A DNA stretch of 36,944 bases, taken from CAZCGA01 sp964498075. Its GTDB lineage: Bacteria > Desulfobacterota > Binatia > HRBIN30. This document shows, piece by piece, positions 22,418 through 30,563 of the stretch (position 1 is its first letter; every line of letters starts with the position of its first letter). The translations under genes were made by a program, and so were the position numbers. The notes below the pieces were generated by a model. That model did not search any database. It was not told the origin of the DNA and saw only the letters and a list, made by a program, of their open reading frames with translations. Location: NCBI GenBank assembly GCA_964498075.1, contig CAZCGA010000055.1, positions 1 to 36,944 of the forward strand, written 5' to 3'.

Positions 22418-23662
22418 TCAGCTGCCCGCCGGGAAGCCGAGGAGCTCCAGGATCTGGCGGCGAATCGGGCTGTAGCGCACGTGGCTCATGGCAACGGACT
22501 CCGCGAGGAAGGCGTCGCCCTGCCCGTACTTCTCGCGCTCTTGCGGCAGCTCGATGATCTCGTTCTCCTCGTACACGCGCACGACGCCGAGCGGATCCTC
22601 GCCGGCGCGCACGCGCTCGATCTGCTCGAAGAGCAGTCGCCGGAACAGGACGACGCCGCTGTCGGTATCGACCAGCATCTCGCGCGTGCGATCGGCGATC
22701 GCGCCCTGGCTCACCCACGTCATGATGTCGCCGCCGTCGACGAAGTCGAGGAGGAACGCTCCGCGTTCGTCGCGGAACGGCACGTCGTAGGCCGGAATCT
22801 CATCCTGCATCGGCGCCTCGGCCGGCTCGCGCGGCAGGTAGCACGAGTACCAGAAATGAAGCGTGTGCGTGTCGTCCACCGGGACACGGATCTGGAAGCG
22901 ATGCTGGCGCTGTGCGCCGACCCGGACCATGAGCGGGAAGATGAGCGGGTGGCCGATGCGCCAGTCGTCGTCCGCGCGGCTGCCGCCGGCGAGCACGCGC
23001 CGCTTGATGATGCCGTGGCGGAAGACGTCGAAGCCGATCTCTTCGTGCCGGCGCCCGTAGCGGGTGGGGACGCTCTGCCCCGCGGCGCGGCGAACCGACG
23101 CCAGATGGTGGCCGTGCAGCCACTCGAGGTGCGTCGGATCGACGCTGTTCTCCATGATCTGCAGCCAGTTGCACGGGATGAGCGCGCGCCCGATGTCGCG
23201 CAGCACGCCCTTCCACACGAAAAGGTCGTAGCGCGGGAGCAACGGCGCGGGCTCCGGTCCGAGATACGCGAACACCAGCCCGCCGAGCTCCTCCACGCGA
23301 TGCGCCCGTGTGCGCGCTCGCTCGCGCAGATGCTCGTCGGCTCGGAAGGAGGGGATCTCAAGACAAGCACCGGAGGGATCGAATCTCCAGCCGTGATAGG
23401 CGCAGCGCACCGAGCATTCGTCGACGATGCCGTAGGCGAGCGACGCGCCGCGATGCGGACAACGCGCGTCGAGCAACCCGAGCGTTCCGCGGACCGTGCG
23501 GAAGAGAGCGAGATCCTCGCCGAGCAGGCGCACGGGCAATACCGTCCCGGCACGCAGCTCAGAGGTCGCGGCGGCCGGAAGCCAATAGCGGCGCAGCAGC
23601 TCGCCGGCCGGCGTGCCCGGCCCGACTCGCGTGAGCGTCTCTTGTTGCTCGCGCGTCAGCAA
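22418..23662 (-). CDS. Rieske non-heme iron oxygenase, large subunit
   Basis: 414 residues from a TTG at 23662, overlapping the upstream gene by 7 bp; longer starts inside that gene are unlikely. The Rieske cluster ligands are C68-P-H70 and C87-A-Y-H90. The mononuclear iron site is E-N-S-V-D-P-T-H-L-E-W-L-H at 171-183. The fold resembles single-component ring-hydroxylating or demethylating oxygenases such as the vanillate or pheophorbide types. No ferredoxin or reductase gene is nearby, so electrons must come from elsewhere. Substrate unknown. Confidence 0.9.
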   Translation of the reverse strand: MLTREQQETLTRVGPGTPAGELLRRYWLPAAATSELRAGTVLPVRLLGEDLALFRTVRGTLGLLDARCPHRGASLAYGIVDECSVRCAYHGWRFDPSGACLEIPSFRADEHLRERARTRAHRVEELGGLVFAYLGPEPAPLLPRYDLFVWKGVLRDIGRALIPCNWLQIMENSVDPTHLEWLHGHHLASVRRAAGQSVPTRYGRRHEEIGFDVFRHGIIKRRVLAGGSRADDDWRIGHPLIFPLMVRVGAQRQHRFQIRVPVDDTHTLHFWYSCYLPREPAEAPMQDEIPAYDVPFRDERGAFLLDFVDGGDIMTWVSQGAIADRTREMLVDTDSGVVLFRRLLFEQIERVRAGEDPLGVVRVYEENEIIELPQEREKYGQGDAFLAESVAMSHVRYSPIRRQILELLGFPAGS

Positions 23663-25689
23663 GGCTCGTCCGTGTACACGGCCTGGACGCGCGCGTAGAA
23701 GGCGGCGTCCCAGATGCCGTGCTCCGGCGGTCCGAGACCCGACGCCTTCCAACCCGAGAACGGGGCCCGAGGATGGACGGCGAGCGGACCAGATGCGAGC
23801 TGGAGAATCCCCGCCTGGGCCGCCTCGAGGACGCGCGCGCGCGCCCCCGCGTCACGTGTGTGGACGCTCATCACGAGGCCGTGCGGGACGCCGTTGGCGA
23901 TCGCCAGCGCCTCCTCGAGATCGCTCGCCGGCAGAATGACCGCAACCGGGCCGAACGTCTCCTCTTGAGCGATGCGGCTCCGCCCATCGACGTCCGTCAC
24001 GACCGCCGGTGCGACCCAGGCACCGTGCGCGAGGCCGCGCGGTACGAAACCTCCCGCCAGCAGCCGCGCCCCGTCGGCGACGGCGCGCTCGACCGTCGCG
24101 ATCACCCGATCCCGTTTCAGCGCGGAGATGAGGGGGCCGACCTCGGTCGACGGATCGTCCGGCTCTCCGTTCGCGAGCCCGCCGACCGCCTCGCGCAGCA
24201 GCGCCTCGAAACGCGAGCAGACAGCCCGCTCGACGACGAAGCGGCGAATTGCGGTGCAGCGCTGACCCGCAAAGCCGAAGGCGGCCCGCGCCAGGCCGAG
24301 AGCGACGCTCTCGAGGTCGGCGTCGCGCAGGATGATCGCCGCGTTGTTTCCCCCGAGCTCGGCCTGCAGCGACTTCATCGAGTCCGCGCAGAGGGCGGCG
24401 ACGGCGCGTCCGGTGGCGATCGACCCGGTGACGGAGATCGCTGCAACGCGCGGCTCGCGGCACAGGGCGCGCGCCGCCTCGGCGTCGCCGAGGACGACGT
24501 TCACCAGCCCGCGCGGCAGGCCGGCGCGGTCGAGGCTCTCGAGGATCGCGAGCGCGGTCGCCGACGCTTCCGGCGACGGCTTGAGAACCACGGCGTTTCC
24601 AAATGCCAGCGCCGGCGCGATCTTTCCGACCGGAATCGCCAGCGGGTTGTTCCAGGGGGTCACGAGACCCACGACGCCGAGCGGGCGCTGCGCGGCGGCG
24701 ACTCCGAGCGCGAGTCGGAGCGACGACTGCGCCGGATCGCGCGCCAGCTCGGCAGCAATGCGCGCGTGCGCCACGGCGCGGCCGACCTCCTCCTCCGCGG
24801 CGCGGCGCGGCTTGGCAACCTCGCGCACGATGAGATCGGTGAAGCGCCCGCGCTGCGCCTCCAACTCGCGCGCCCACCGATCGAGGAAGTCGGCACGGTC
24901 CGACGCCTTCGCACCTGCCCAGGAACCGCGGGCATTGTCGCACGCGCGCGCCGCCGCTTCGATCTCCGGCGCGCCGCCCAGCGGTACTTCCGAGAGCACC
25001 TCTGCGGTCCGGCACGGGTTGCGGTGCAGGAAACGCCTCTGTGTCGCGGCCGGCTGCGGCGTGCCGGCGATCACCGCCACCGGCAACTGCCGGCCGGCGC
25101 CGGACGGAGCCGCAGCGACGGTCTCGTCGAGCTCGGCGATGACGTCGGCCGCCTTGCAGAACGAGGCGGCGCGCTCGCCGAGATAGGCGCGCGTGAGCTC
25201 CGCGTGCAGCGGTTCCGTCGTGCCCACCGCGTCGTCGATGACGGAGACCTCGTAGCCGCGCTCGTAGGCGTCGAGGACCGTGGAGCGTACGCAGCCGTGG
25301 AGATAGACGCCGGCTACCAGCAAGCGACTCACCGCACGCTCGCGCAGCCACGGTTCGAGTCGCGGGTCGCCGAAGGCGCTGAAGTAGCGCTTGCGCAGCG
25401 CAAGCTCGCCGGCGACCGGGACGAGCGCCGGCGGCGGCAGCACCCCGCGGGTTCCCTCCACGCACTCGCATACGCCGCGCCGTTTCCAGTGAGGCATGCG
25501 GTCGGAGCCGTCGGCGCGGGTCACGGTGTGTGCGTGAACCACGGGGATTCCTCGCCGCCGCACCGCTTCGAGGAGCGCGGCGGCACGCACGCAGAGCGCC
25601 TCGGAATCGGGGACGAGACCCGGGCGCTCGAGGAAGTCGTTCTGCAGGTCGACGAGCAGCAGAGCCGTTCCCTGCCGGTGGTCGCTCAC
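23656..25689 (-). CDS. Fusion of isochorismatase-like cysteine hydrolase and aldehyde dehydrogenase
   Basis: 677 residues in one unbroken frame from the ATG at 25689. Residues 1-190 are an isochorismatase-like hydrolase with the D14, K100 and C133 triad (L-L-L-V-D-L-Q-N-D-F; R-K-R-Y-F-S-A-F; H-G-C-V-R-S-T). After a linker (about 190-205), residues 206-670 are an aldehyde dehydrogenase: T-P-W-N-N-P at 344-349, K370-P-S, E-L-G-G at 444-447, catalytic C478 in G-Q-R-C-T-A, and E-E-T-F-G-P-V at 576-582. Both active sites look complete. A hydrolase could release an amine or amide whose aldehyde the second domain oxidises, but this order is inference. Overlaps neighbours on both sides. Confidence 0.9.
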   Translation of the reverse strand: MSDHRQGTALLLVDLQNDFLERPGLVPDSEALCVRAAALLEAVRRRGIPVVHAHTVTRADGSDRMPHWKRRGVCECVEGTRGVLPPPALVPVAGELALRKRYFSAFGDPRLEPWLRERAVSRLLVAGVYLHGCVRSTVLDAYERGYEVSVIDDAVGTTEPLHAELTRAYLGERAASFCKAADVIAELDETVAAAPSGAGRQLPVAVIAGTPQPAATQRRFLHRNPCRTAEVLSEVPLGGAPEIEAAARACDNARGSWAGAKASDRADFLDRWARELEAQRGRFTDLIVREVAKPRRAAEEEVGRAVAHARIAAELARDPAQSSLRLALGVAAAQRPLGVVGLVTPWNNPLAIPVGKIAPALAFGNAVVLKPSPEASATALAILESLDRAGLPRGLVNVVLGDAEAARALCREPRVAAISVTGSIATGRAVAALCADSMKSLQAELGGNNAAIILRDADLESVALGLARAAFGFAGQRCTAIRRFVVERAVCSRFEALLREAVGGLANGEPDDPSTEVGPLISALKRDRVIATVERAVADGARLLAGGFVPRGLAHGAWVAPAVVTDVDGRSRIAQEETFGPVAVILPASDLEEALAIANGVPHGLVMSVHTRDAGARARVLEAAQAGILQLASGPLAVHPRAPFSGWKASGLGPPEHGIWDAAFYARVQAVYTDEPC

Positions 25690-26831
25690 GCGATCTCCCT
25701 CGCCTCGCCGGCGAGGCTCGCGGCCTCAAGCGCGATGCACTCGGCCAGCTTGCGTGTGCCGGCGATGCGGCTTCCCACCCCGGCGATGTCCGGCGAGCGC
25801 AGCCCGGAGGCGAGAACCCTCTCGACGGCGGTCTCGATGTGCAGTCCCTCGCGCGCCAGCCCGAAGCTCTCGCGCAGCATCATGGCGAGGGACAGGATCT
25901 GCGCGACCGGATTGGCCCGGTCGGACCCCGACAGGTCGTGGGCCGCGCCGTGGCCGGTCTGGTACACGGCGCGTCCGTCCGGTCCGAAGTTGGCCGAGTA
26001 CGACATGCCGCGCGAGCCGAGCAGAACCGTGGCGGCGTCGGCGAGGATGTCGCCGAGGAAATTCGGGGCGACGACGACGTCGAATCGGCGCGGATCAGCG
26101 ACCAGCTGATAGCTGGCGTTGTCGACTTCGAGCACCTCGAGGACGACGCCGTGGTCGGAGGCGACCGCCTCGGCCATCTCCCTCCAGAGCGCGCTGACCT
26201 CCGGAACACCACCCGACTTGCCGATCACCGAAAGCTGGCCGCGCCGCATTGCGGCGAGACGTGCGGCGACCTGGATGATCCGCTCGACCTGATCGGCGCG
26301 GTAGGAAAAGTGCTGATAGGCGACCCGCCCGCCCTCGCGCCGGCCGAACTCTCCGGCGTAGAGTCCGCCGAGGTTCTCGCGGACGATGAGCACGTCGACA
26401 TGCGTCAGACGCTCGGGGCGGACGATCGCCACATCGGCAAGCGCCGGTGACGGGCGCAGCGGCACGAGCTTGCAGTAGAGGTCGAAGCGGGCGCGAAGAT
26501 CGTACACCGAGCGCCCGCCCATGGCCCCGCACAGCAGGGCACCGCCCGCCGCGAAGATGGACCGGCAGAACTCCACCCCTTCTTCCGTGAGCCAGCTTCT
26601 CTCGCGTCCGCGGGGGCCGATCTCTCCGGCCCGATGGATCTCGAAGCGCCGCCCGCTCGGACCGGTCACCGCATCGAGCACGGTGAGCGCAGCGTCGACG
26701 ACCTCGGGGCCGACGCCTTCGCCAGGGAGCACTCCGACGACGCAAGGCGAATGGCTGGCGCGCCGCTCCCAGCCGGGGACGCACTGCGTCAGGCACCCGG
26801 CCGGCACGCTCGCAGCGACCCCGTCAAGCAC
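25686..26831 (-). CDS. Isopropylmalate/isocitrate dehydrogenase-family enzyme
   Basis: 381 residues from a GTG at 26831, supported by AGGGAG seven bases upstream; this leaves a 30-residue leader before V-V-G-V-L-P-G-E-G-V-G-P-E-V, the usual family start. V-L-I-V-R-E-N-L-G-G-L-Y and later D-V-V-V-A-P-N-F-L-G-D-I-L-A-D hold the Arg and Asp residues for metal and substrate. S-G-S-D-R-A-N-P-V-A-Q-I-L-S is the nucleotide-binding end. It would oxidise and decarboxylate a 2-hydroxyacid. It differs from housekeeping LeuB in its context inside this operon. Overlaps the fusion gene by 4 bp. Confidence 0.85.
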   Translation of the reverse strand: MLDGVAASVPAGCLTQCVPGWERRASHSPCVVGVLPGEGVGPEVVDAALTVLDAVTGPSGRRFEIHRAGEIGPRGRERSWLTEEGVEFCRSIFAAGGALLCGAMGGRSVYDLRARFDLYCKLVPLRPSPALADVAIVRPERLTHVDVLIVRENLGGLYAGEFGRREGGRVAYQHFSYRADQVERIIQVAARLAAMRRGQLSVIGKSGGVPEVSALWREMAEAVASDHGVVLEVLEVDNASYQLVADPRRFDVVVAPNFLGDILADAATVLLGSRGMSYSANFGPDGRAVYQTGHGAAHDLSGSDRANPVAQILSLAMMLRESFGLAREGLHIETAVERVLASGLRSPDIAGVGSRIAGTRKLAECIALEAASLAGEAREIA

Positions 26832-26852
26832 GAGACGCTCCCTGCGAAGGGG

Positions 26853-28226
26853 TCACGGCGCGGCCGCTTCGGCCTGGCTGCCCACGAACGCGGCCCGTCC
26901 TTCTCGCGCCGCGAGCCAGTCGCGCGCCCGCTGTGGATAGAAGGCGAGCGTCACGACGTCGTAGACGAGCTTCCCGAGCTCGCTCAGTGCGAGCCGCTCG
27001 CCATCGTCCTCGACGAGCTCCGCCGACTTGAGGCGGTCGAGCAGTGCGCCGAAGTCGTCGTCGATGGAGCGCCCGAACGTGCGCGCGTAGTGTGACCGGG
27101 CCAGTATCTTTCCGTCACCGATGGTGCGGGCGACGAACTGCGTCACCCGGTCCTCCTCGGCGAGCGGGAACACCTCCTCGACCGGGCTCACGCTTCGTTC
27201 CACGCGATCGAGGTAGAGGTTGAGCTGATCATGGTTGCGGTAGACCGTGTACCCGAGGTGCGACCGTGCGCTCATGCCGATGCCGAGCTGATATCCGGAC
27301 ATGGACTCGTCGAAGCAGGGAAGACGCTCGTGCGTGCGGGCGATCGTGTCGAGACGCTTGAAGGTATGCCAGCGAGTCTGGGTGTAGCCGAGGTCTTCGG
27401 CGCTGCGCATGACGAAGGCGCGCCAGCCCATGAGCCGGGCGAGGTCGAAGCGGTCGGTGTCCCGCATCATCTTGACGACCGGGGTGCGTTCGTTGACCCG
27501 CAAACTGTAGAGCGTGAGCGACGGCACGCCCCGTTCCGCGACCGCCCCGAGATCAGCGAGGAAGCTCTGCTCGGTCTGTCCGGGAAGGCCGTAGATCAGG
27601 TCAACGTTGACGACCAGGCCGGAGTCGACCAGGAGCTCGCAGGCCGCGAGCGCCTCCGCACCGGAGTGCCGTCGGTGGACGGCGCCGAGAACCTGGTCGT
27701 CGAGCGTCTGGATACCCATGCTGACGCGTCCGACACCGCGGCGCCGGAGCACGTCGATGTGAGCCGGCGAGATCGTTTCCGGTGAGGTTTCGACCGTGTG
27801 CACGATGTCCTGGAGCACCGTGGTCCGCGAGAAGATGGCCTCGAGTAATGCGTCGAGCAGCTCCGGGCTCAGCGCGGTTGGGGTGCCGCCACCTACGAAG
27901 AGCTGGGAGAGCGGCGTTCCGACCTCGACCCACTCCAGCTCCTTCTCGAGCGTGCGGATGTAGCGCGCCATCGCCTCGGTATCGGTGCCGGTGCGGACCG
28001 CGAAGTAGCAGAAGGTGCAGTGGTAGCGACAGAAGGGAACGTGCACATAGAGGCGGAGCTGGTCGTGGGCGAGCGGCGGCCGTTCGGCCATCGGCGCGTG
28101 CGTATAGGCCGGCGCCGCGGAGGGATACACGTGCGGGACGGAGTAGGCGGCGCGAGGAACGGCGTCGAGAGCCGTCGCAACCTGCTCCAGCGTCCTGGCG
28201 TCGGGCTCGAAGGTAGGCGAGCGCAT
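26853..28226 (-). CDS. HemN/HemW-family radical SAM enzyme
   Basis: 457 residues from the ATG at 28226; the frame runs further upstream but without homology and through the lgt remnant. The [4Fe-4S] motif C66-x3-C70-x2-C73 lies in V-P-F-C-R-Y-H-C-T-F-C-Y-F, followed by V-G-G-G-T-P-T at 111-117 and V-N-V-D-L-I-Y-G-L-P-G-Q-T. The C-terminal HemN-like domain is present (residues 320-440). The family includes coproporphyrinogen dehydrogenase, the heme chaperone HemW and class C radical SAM methylases and cyclopropanases. It is first in the five-gene operon (21 bp to the next gene), so a biosynthetic role is likelier than heme synthesis. Confidence 0.85.
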   Translation of the reverse strand: MRSPTFEPDARTLEQVATALDAVPRAAYSVPHVYPSAAPAYTHAPMAERPPLAHDQLRLYVHVPFCRYHCTFCYFAVRTGTDTEAMARYIRTLEKELEWVEVGTPLSQLFVGGGTPTALSPELLDALLEAIFSRTTVLQDIVHTVETSPETISPAHIDVLRRRGVGRVSMGIQTLDDQVLGAVHRRHSGAEALAACELLVDSGLVVNVDLIYGLPGQTEQSFLADLGAVAERGVPSLTLYSLRVNERTPVVKMMRDTDRFDLARLMGWRAFVMRSAEDLGYTQTRWHTFKRLDTIARTHERLPCFDESMSGYQLGIGMSARSHLGYTVYRNHDQLNLYLDRVERSVSPVEEVFPLAEEDRVTQFVARTIGDGKILARSHYARTFGRSIDDDFGALLDRLKSAELVEDDGERLALSELGKLVYDVVTLAFYPQRARDWLAAREGRAAFVGSQAEAAAP

Positions 28227-28305
28227 AGGCGATGCCGCGCACCATATTCCAGCTGTCGCGACGCGGTCAAGCGCGGTGCCCGCTGGCTGTCGATTCGATT
28301 GTACG

Positions 28306-28472
28306 CTGTTGACTGCAAGCGTTCGCCTGGCGTACACAGGGCGCGGTTCCGGTCCGTCTCCAAACGTTGGAGCCGTCACGCACATGAAGCCGTATCAGTT
28401 CGGGTTCCGGTCATACTTCCTGTTCCGACTGGTGGCCGCGGTCGCCCGCGTTGCATCCTGACGAGTCCGTAG
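28306..28472 (+). pseudogene. Collapsed second copy of the lgt paralogue with its upstream region
   Basis: 28306-28439 matches 5627-5760, about four bases in five, including the 75-bp distance from CTGTTGACTGC to the ATG (28384 here, 5705 there). The reading M-K-P-Y-Q-F-G-F-R-S-Y-F-L-F-R-L-V-A-A joins directly to the last codons A-R-V-A-S and stop. Some 240 codons are missing. The junction lies at GGCCGC, found at both break points of the intact gene, so deletion between short repeats is likely. The end, 28456-28472, is identical to 6497-6513. Confidence 0.88.
28456..28472. repeat. 17-bp direct repeat at right border of the accessory block
   Basis: TCCTGACGAGTCCGTAG, identical to 6497-6513. 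The next base here begins the sulfatase-fold gene, suggesting that lgt and this gene were once neighbours. Confidence 0.85.
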
Positions 28473-30430
28473 TGGCCCGCTTCACCGCACCGCTCCGGCT
28501 TGCGCTGTCAGTTGGAGTGGTGGGCGGACTGGTGCTCGGGTGCCGCGAGGCGCTGCTGACGTTACAGGCCAACGCCTTTGCGCAGCCCGGCCAGTACTTC
28601 TATCTCTATCTCACCGTCCCGATCGTCGCCTGGATGCTTCTCGGCGTCGCGGTCTTGCTCCCATTGGCGGTCGCGCAGGGGCTGCGCGGCGCCGGCAGCG
28701 CCACGCGCGCAACGTTGTGGCCGTACGCGGCGTTCTTGGCATTCGCCGGGACGCTGTCGATCACGGTCCCGTGGATCGCGGCGATCGCCGCGCAGTTGCG
28801 CGACATGGGGGTGTCGCTGCGCGGCAGCCTGGCGCCGGCGCTCGGCGTGTTCGGGGTGCTGTTGCCCGTCGCCGCGGCGTGCGTCGTCGGCGCCGCCGCG
28901 GCGTGGTACGCGGCGCGCGTGCAGCGGCCGCTGCGCTACGCGGCGCGTCTGGCCACGGTTGCGTTCGTGCTCCTGCTGTGGCCGGCGGTGCGCTTCCTGG
29001 CCACCGACTGGAAGTGGGGGATCACGGTGCGCGATGCCGCCGGCGCCGCCGACGGACAGCCCAACGTGCTGCTCATTTCCATCGATACGTTGCGCGCCGA
29101 TCATCTCGGCAGCTACGGCGATGCGCACGGTCTGACACCGCACATGGACCGCTTGGCTGCGGCGGGCGTGCTGTTCGAGCACGCGATCACCTCCTCTCCG
29201 TGGACGTTGCCGGCGGTCGCGTCGATGCTCACCGGTCAGGATCCGCACCGTCACGGCGCCGGGGCGATCACCAACCGGCGCGACCCGCTCGGAAGGTCGG
29301 CGCTCTCCGAGGGCGCGTGGACGCTGGCGCAGGCGTTGCACGAGCGCGGCTACCGCACGCACGCCATCGTCACCAATCCCTACCTGGCGCTGCGCTATGG
29401 CTTGGGCCAGGGGTTCGACAGCTACGAGAACGTCAGCATCGAGTCGGAAGCGTTTCTGGCCTTCGGCCAGACAACGGCCGTGCGGTTGCTCAACTGGCTG
29501 CGCCCGGACGTGGCCACCGGTGATCGCGGCGAAACGGTCAGCGCGCGGGCGCAGCGCTGGCTCGAAGCTCGCGAGCCGGCCCGCCCCTTCTTCCTCTGGC
29601 TGCACTACGTGGACCCGCATCCGCCGTACAGTCGCGCCAGCGTGACGCGCCACAAGAGCTTTCGCACGGACAGCTTGTTCGCGCCCGCTGCGGGTAGTGA
29701 GGCCGAGATGACGTTGACCTCACCCGACGTGGCACGCCTGCGCAGCGGCGAGATCCGGCTGAGCGCCGAACAGAAGGAAGCGGTGCACGACCTCTATCGC
29801 GCTGAGGTCGCCAGCGTGGACGCTGCCGTGGGCGCGGTGCTCGACGCACTCGATCGTGTGGGCGGCCGCGAGCGCACGCTCGTCGTCTGCGTCGCTGACC
29901 ACGGTGAGGAGTTCTGGGAGCACGGCGGCGTCGAGCACGGGCACACGGTGTACGAGGAGCTGGTGCGCGTGCCCTGGTTGCTGCGCTGGCCGGGTCACTT
30001 GCCCGAAGGTGCACGCGTGCAGCCGGTGGTGCGCATCACCGATGTTGCGCCGACGATTCTCGACCTGCTGTCGATCGCGCCGCCGCCGGATCGCGACGGG
30101 CAGAGCGTGCTGCCCGTGCTGCGCGGCGACGAATCGCGCCCGCGGATCGCCGTGAGTGAAAACTTGCTCTTCGCCGAGGAGCGGACGGGGCTGCGCACGC
30201 CCGCCCACAAGTACGTCCACTGGGATTCCGGAAAGGAAGAAGTCTACGACCTGACCACCGACCCGGAGGAACGCCGCGACCTGGCGGGCATTGATGCGAC
30301 GCTCGGTCCGCTGCGCCAGCTCTATGCGACGATTCACCGCTCTCGTCCCGCCGCCGACGGCAAGCCGCAGCCTCCTCAGTTGGACGGCGGGGCAGAGCAA
30401 GCGTTGCGCGCCCTCGGCTATCTGCGCTGA
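28472..30430 (+). CDS. Membrane-anchored sulfatase/phosphotransferase-fold protein
   Basis: 652 residues from the GTG at 28472; a TTG at 28451 is possible. Residues 8-185 hold about five membrane helices. The alkaline-phosphatase-superfamily domain follows: N-V-L-L-I-S-I-D-T-L-R-A-D-H near 200-213, V-A-D-H-G-E-E-F-W-E-H-G near 478, and G-H-T-V-Y-E-E. Where true sulfatases have the formylglycine motif C/S-x-P-x-R, this one has S-S-P-W-T-L-P, so the nucleophile would be Thr or Ser. It may act as a phosphoglycerol- or phosphoethanolamine-type transferase at the cell surface. Its promoter region is probably the one inherited from the lgt copy. Confidence 0.82.
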   Translation: MARFTAPLRLALSVGVVGGLVLGCREALLTLQANAFAQPGQYFYLYLTVPIVAWMLLGVAVLLPLAVAQGLRGAGSATRATLWPYAAFLAFAGTLSITVPWIAAIAAQLRDMGVSLRGSLAPALGVFGVLLPVAAACVVGAAAAWYAARVQRPLRYAARLATVAFVLLLWPAVRFLATDWKWGITVRDAAGAADGQPNVLLISIDTLRADHLGSYGDAHGLTPHMDRLAAAGVLFEHAITSSPWTLPAVASMLTGQDPHRHGAGAITNRRDPLGRSALSEGAWTLAQALHERGYRTHAIVTNPYLALRYGLGQGFDSYENVSIESEAFLAFGQTTAVRLLNWLRPDVATGDRGETVSARAQRWLEAREPARPFFLWLHYVDPHPPYSRASVTRHKSFRTDSLFAPAAGSEAEMTLTSPDVARLRSGEIRLSAEQKEAVHDLYRAEVASVDAAVGAVLDALDRVGGRERTLVVCVADHGEEFWEHGGVEHGHTVYEELVRVPWLLRWPGHLPEGARVQPVVRITDVAPTILDLLSIAPPPDRDGQSVLPVLRGDESRPRIAVSENLLFAEERTGLRTPAHKYVHWDSGKEEVYDLTTDPEERRDLAGIDATLGPLRQLYATIHRSRPAADGKPQPPQLDGGAEQALRALGYLR

Positions 30431-30563
30431 GCCGTTCTACCTTTTGGGGATCTCCAAAAATCTTCTATGAAATTTGTTGTTGACTGGCTTTAGCAGCCGG
30501 GTTAAGACGCGATCAGTCGTCTCACTCCGCAACATTGGCCAGTTCCGAATTCGGGAGGAATGT
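30431..30563. other. Short AT-richer intergenic region before the giant repeat protein
   Basis: A near-palindrome TTTTGG-GGATCT-CCAAAA at 30442-30459 could end the upstream transcript or bind a regulator. A TTGACT at 30480-30485 is followed 17 bases later by TAAGAC, a weak promoter match. The ribosome binding site GGGAGG is at 30553-30558. Confidence 0.4.

Noticed and set aside
23719..26109. A 796-codon plus-strand open frame
   Set aside because: It lies antisense to the fusion enzyme and dehydrogenase, is low in hydrophobic residues and has no recognisable domain; its length is due to high GC.
30441..30460. Possible strong terminator after the sulfatase-fold gene
   Set aside because: The palindrome is AT-rich at its arms with a short GC core and no U-run, so it was kept only as a note in the intergenic entry.
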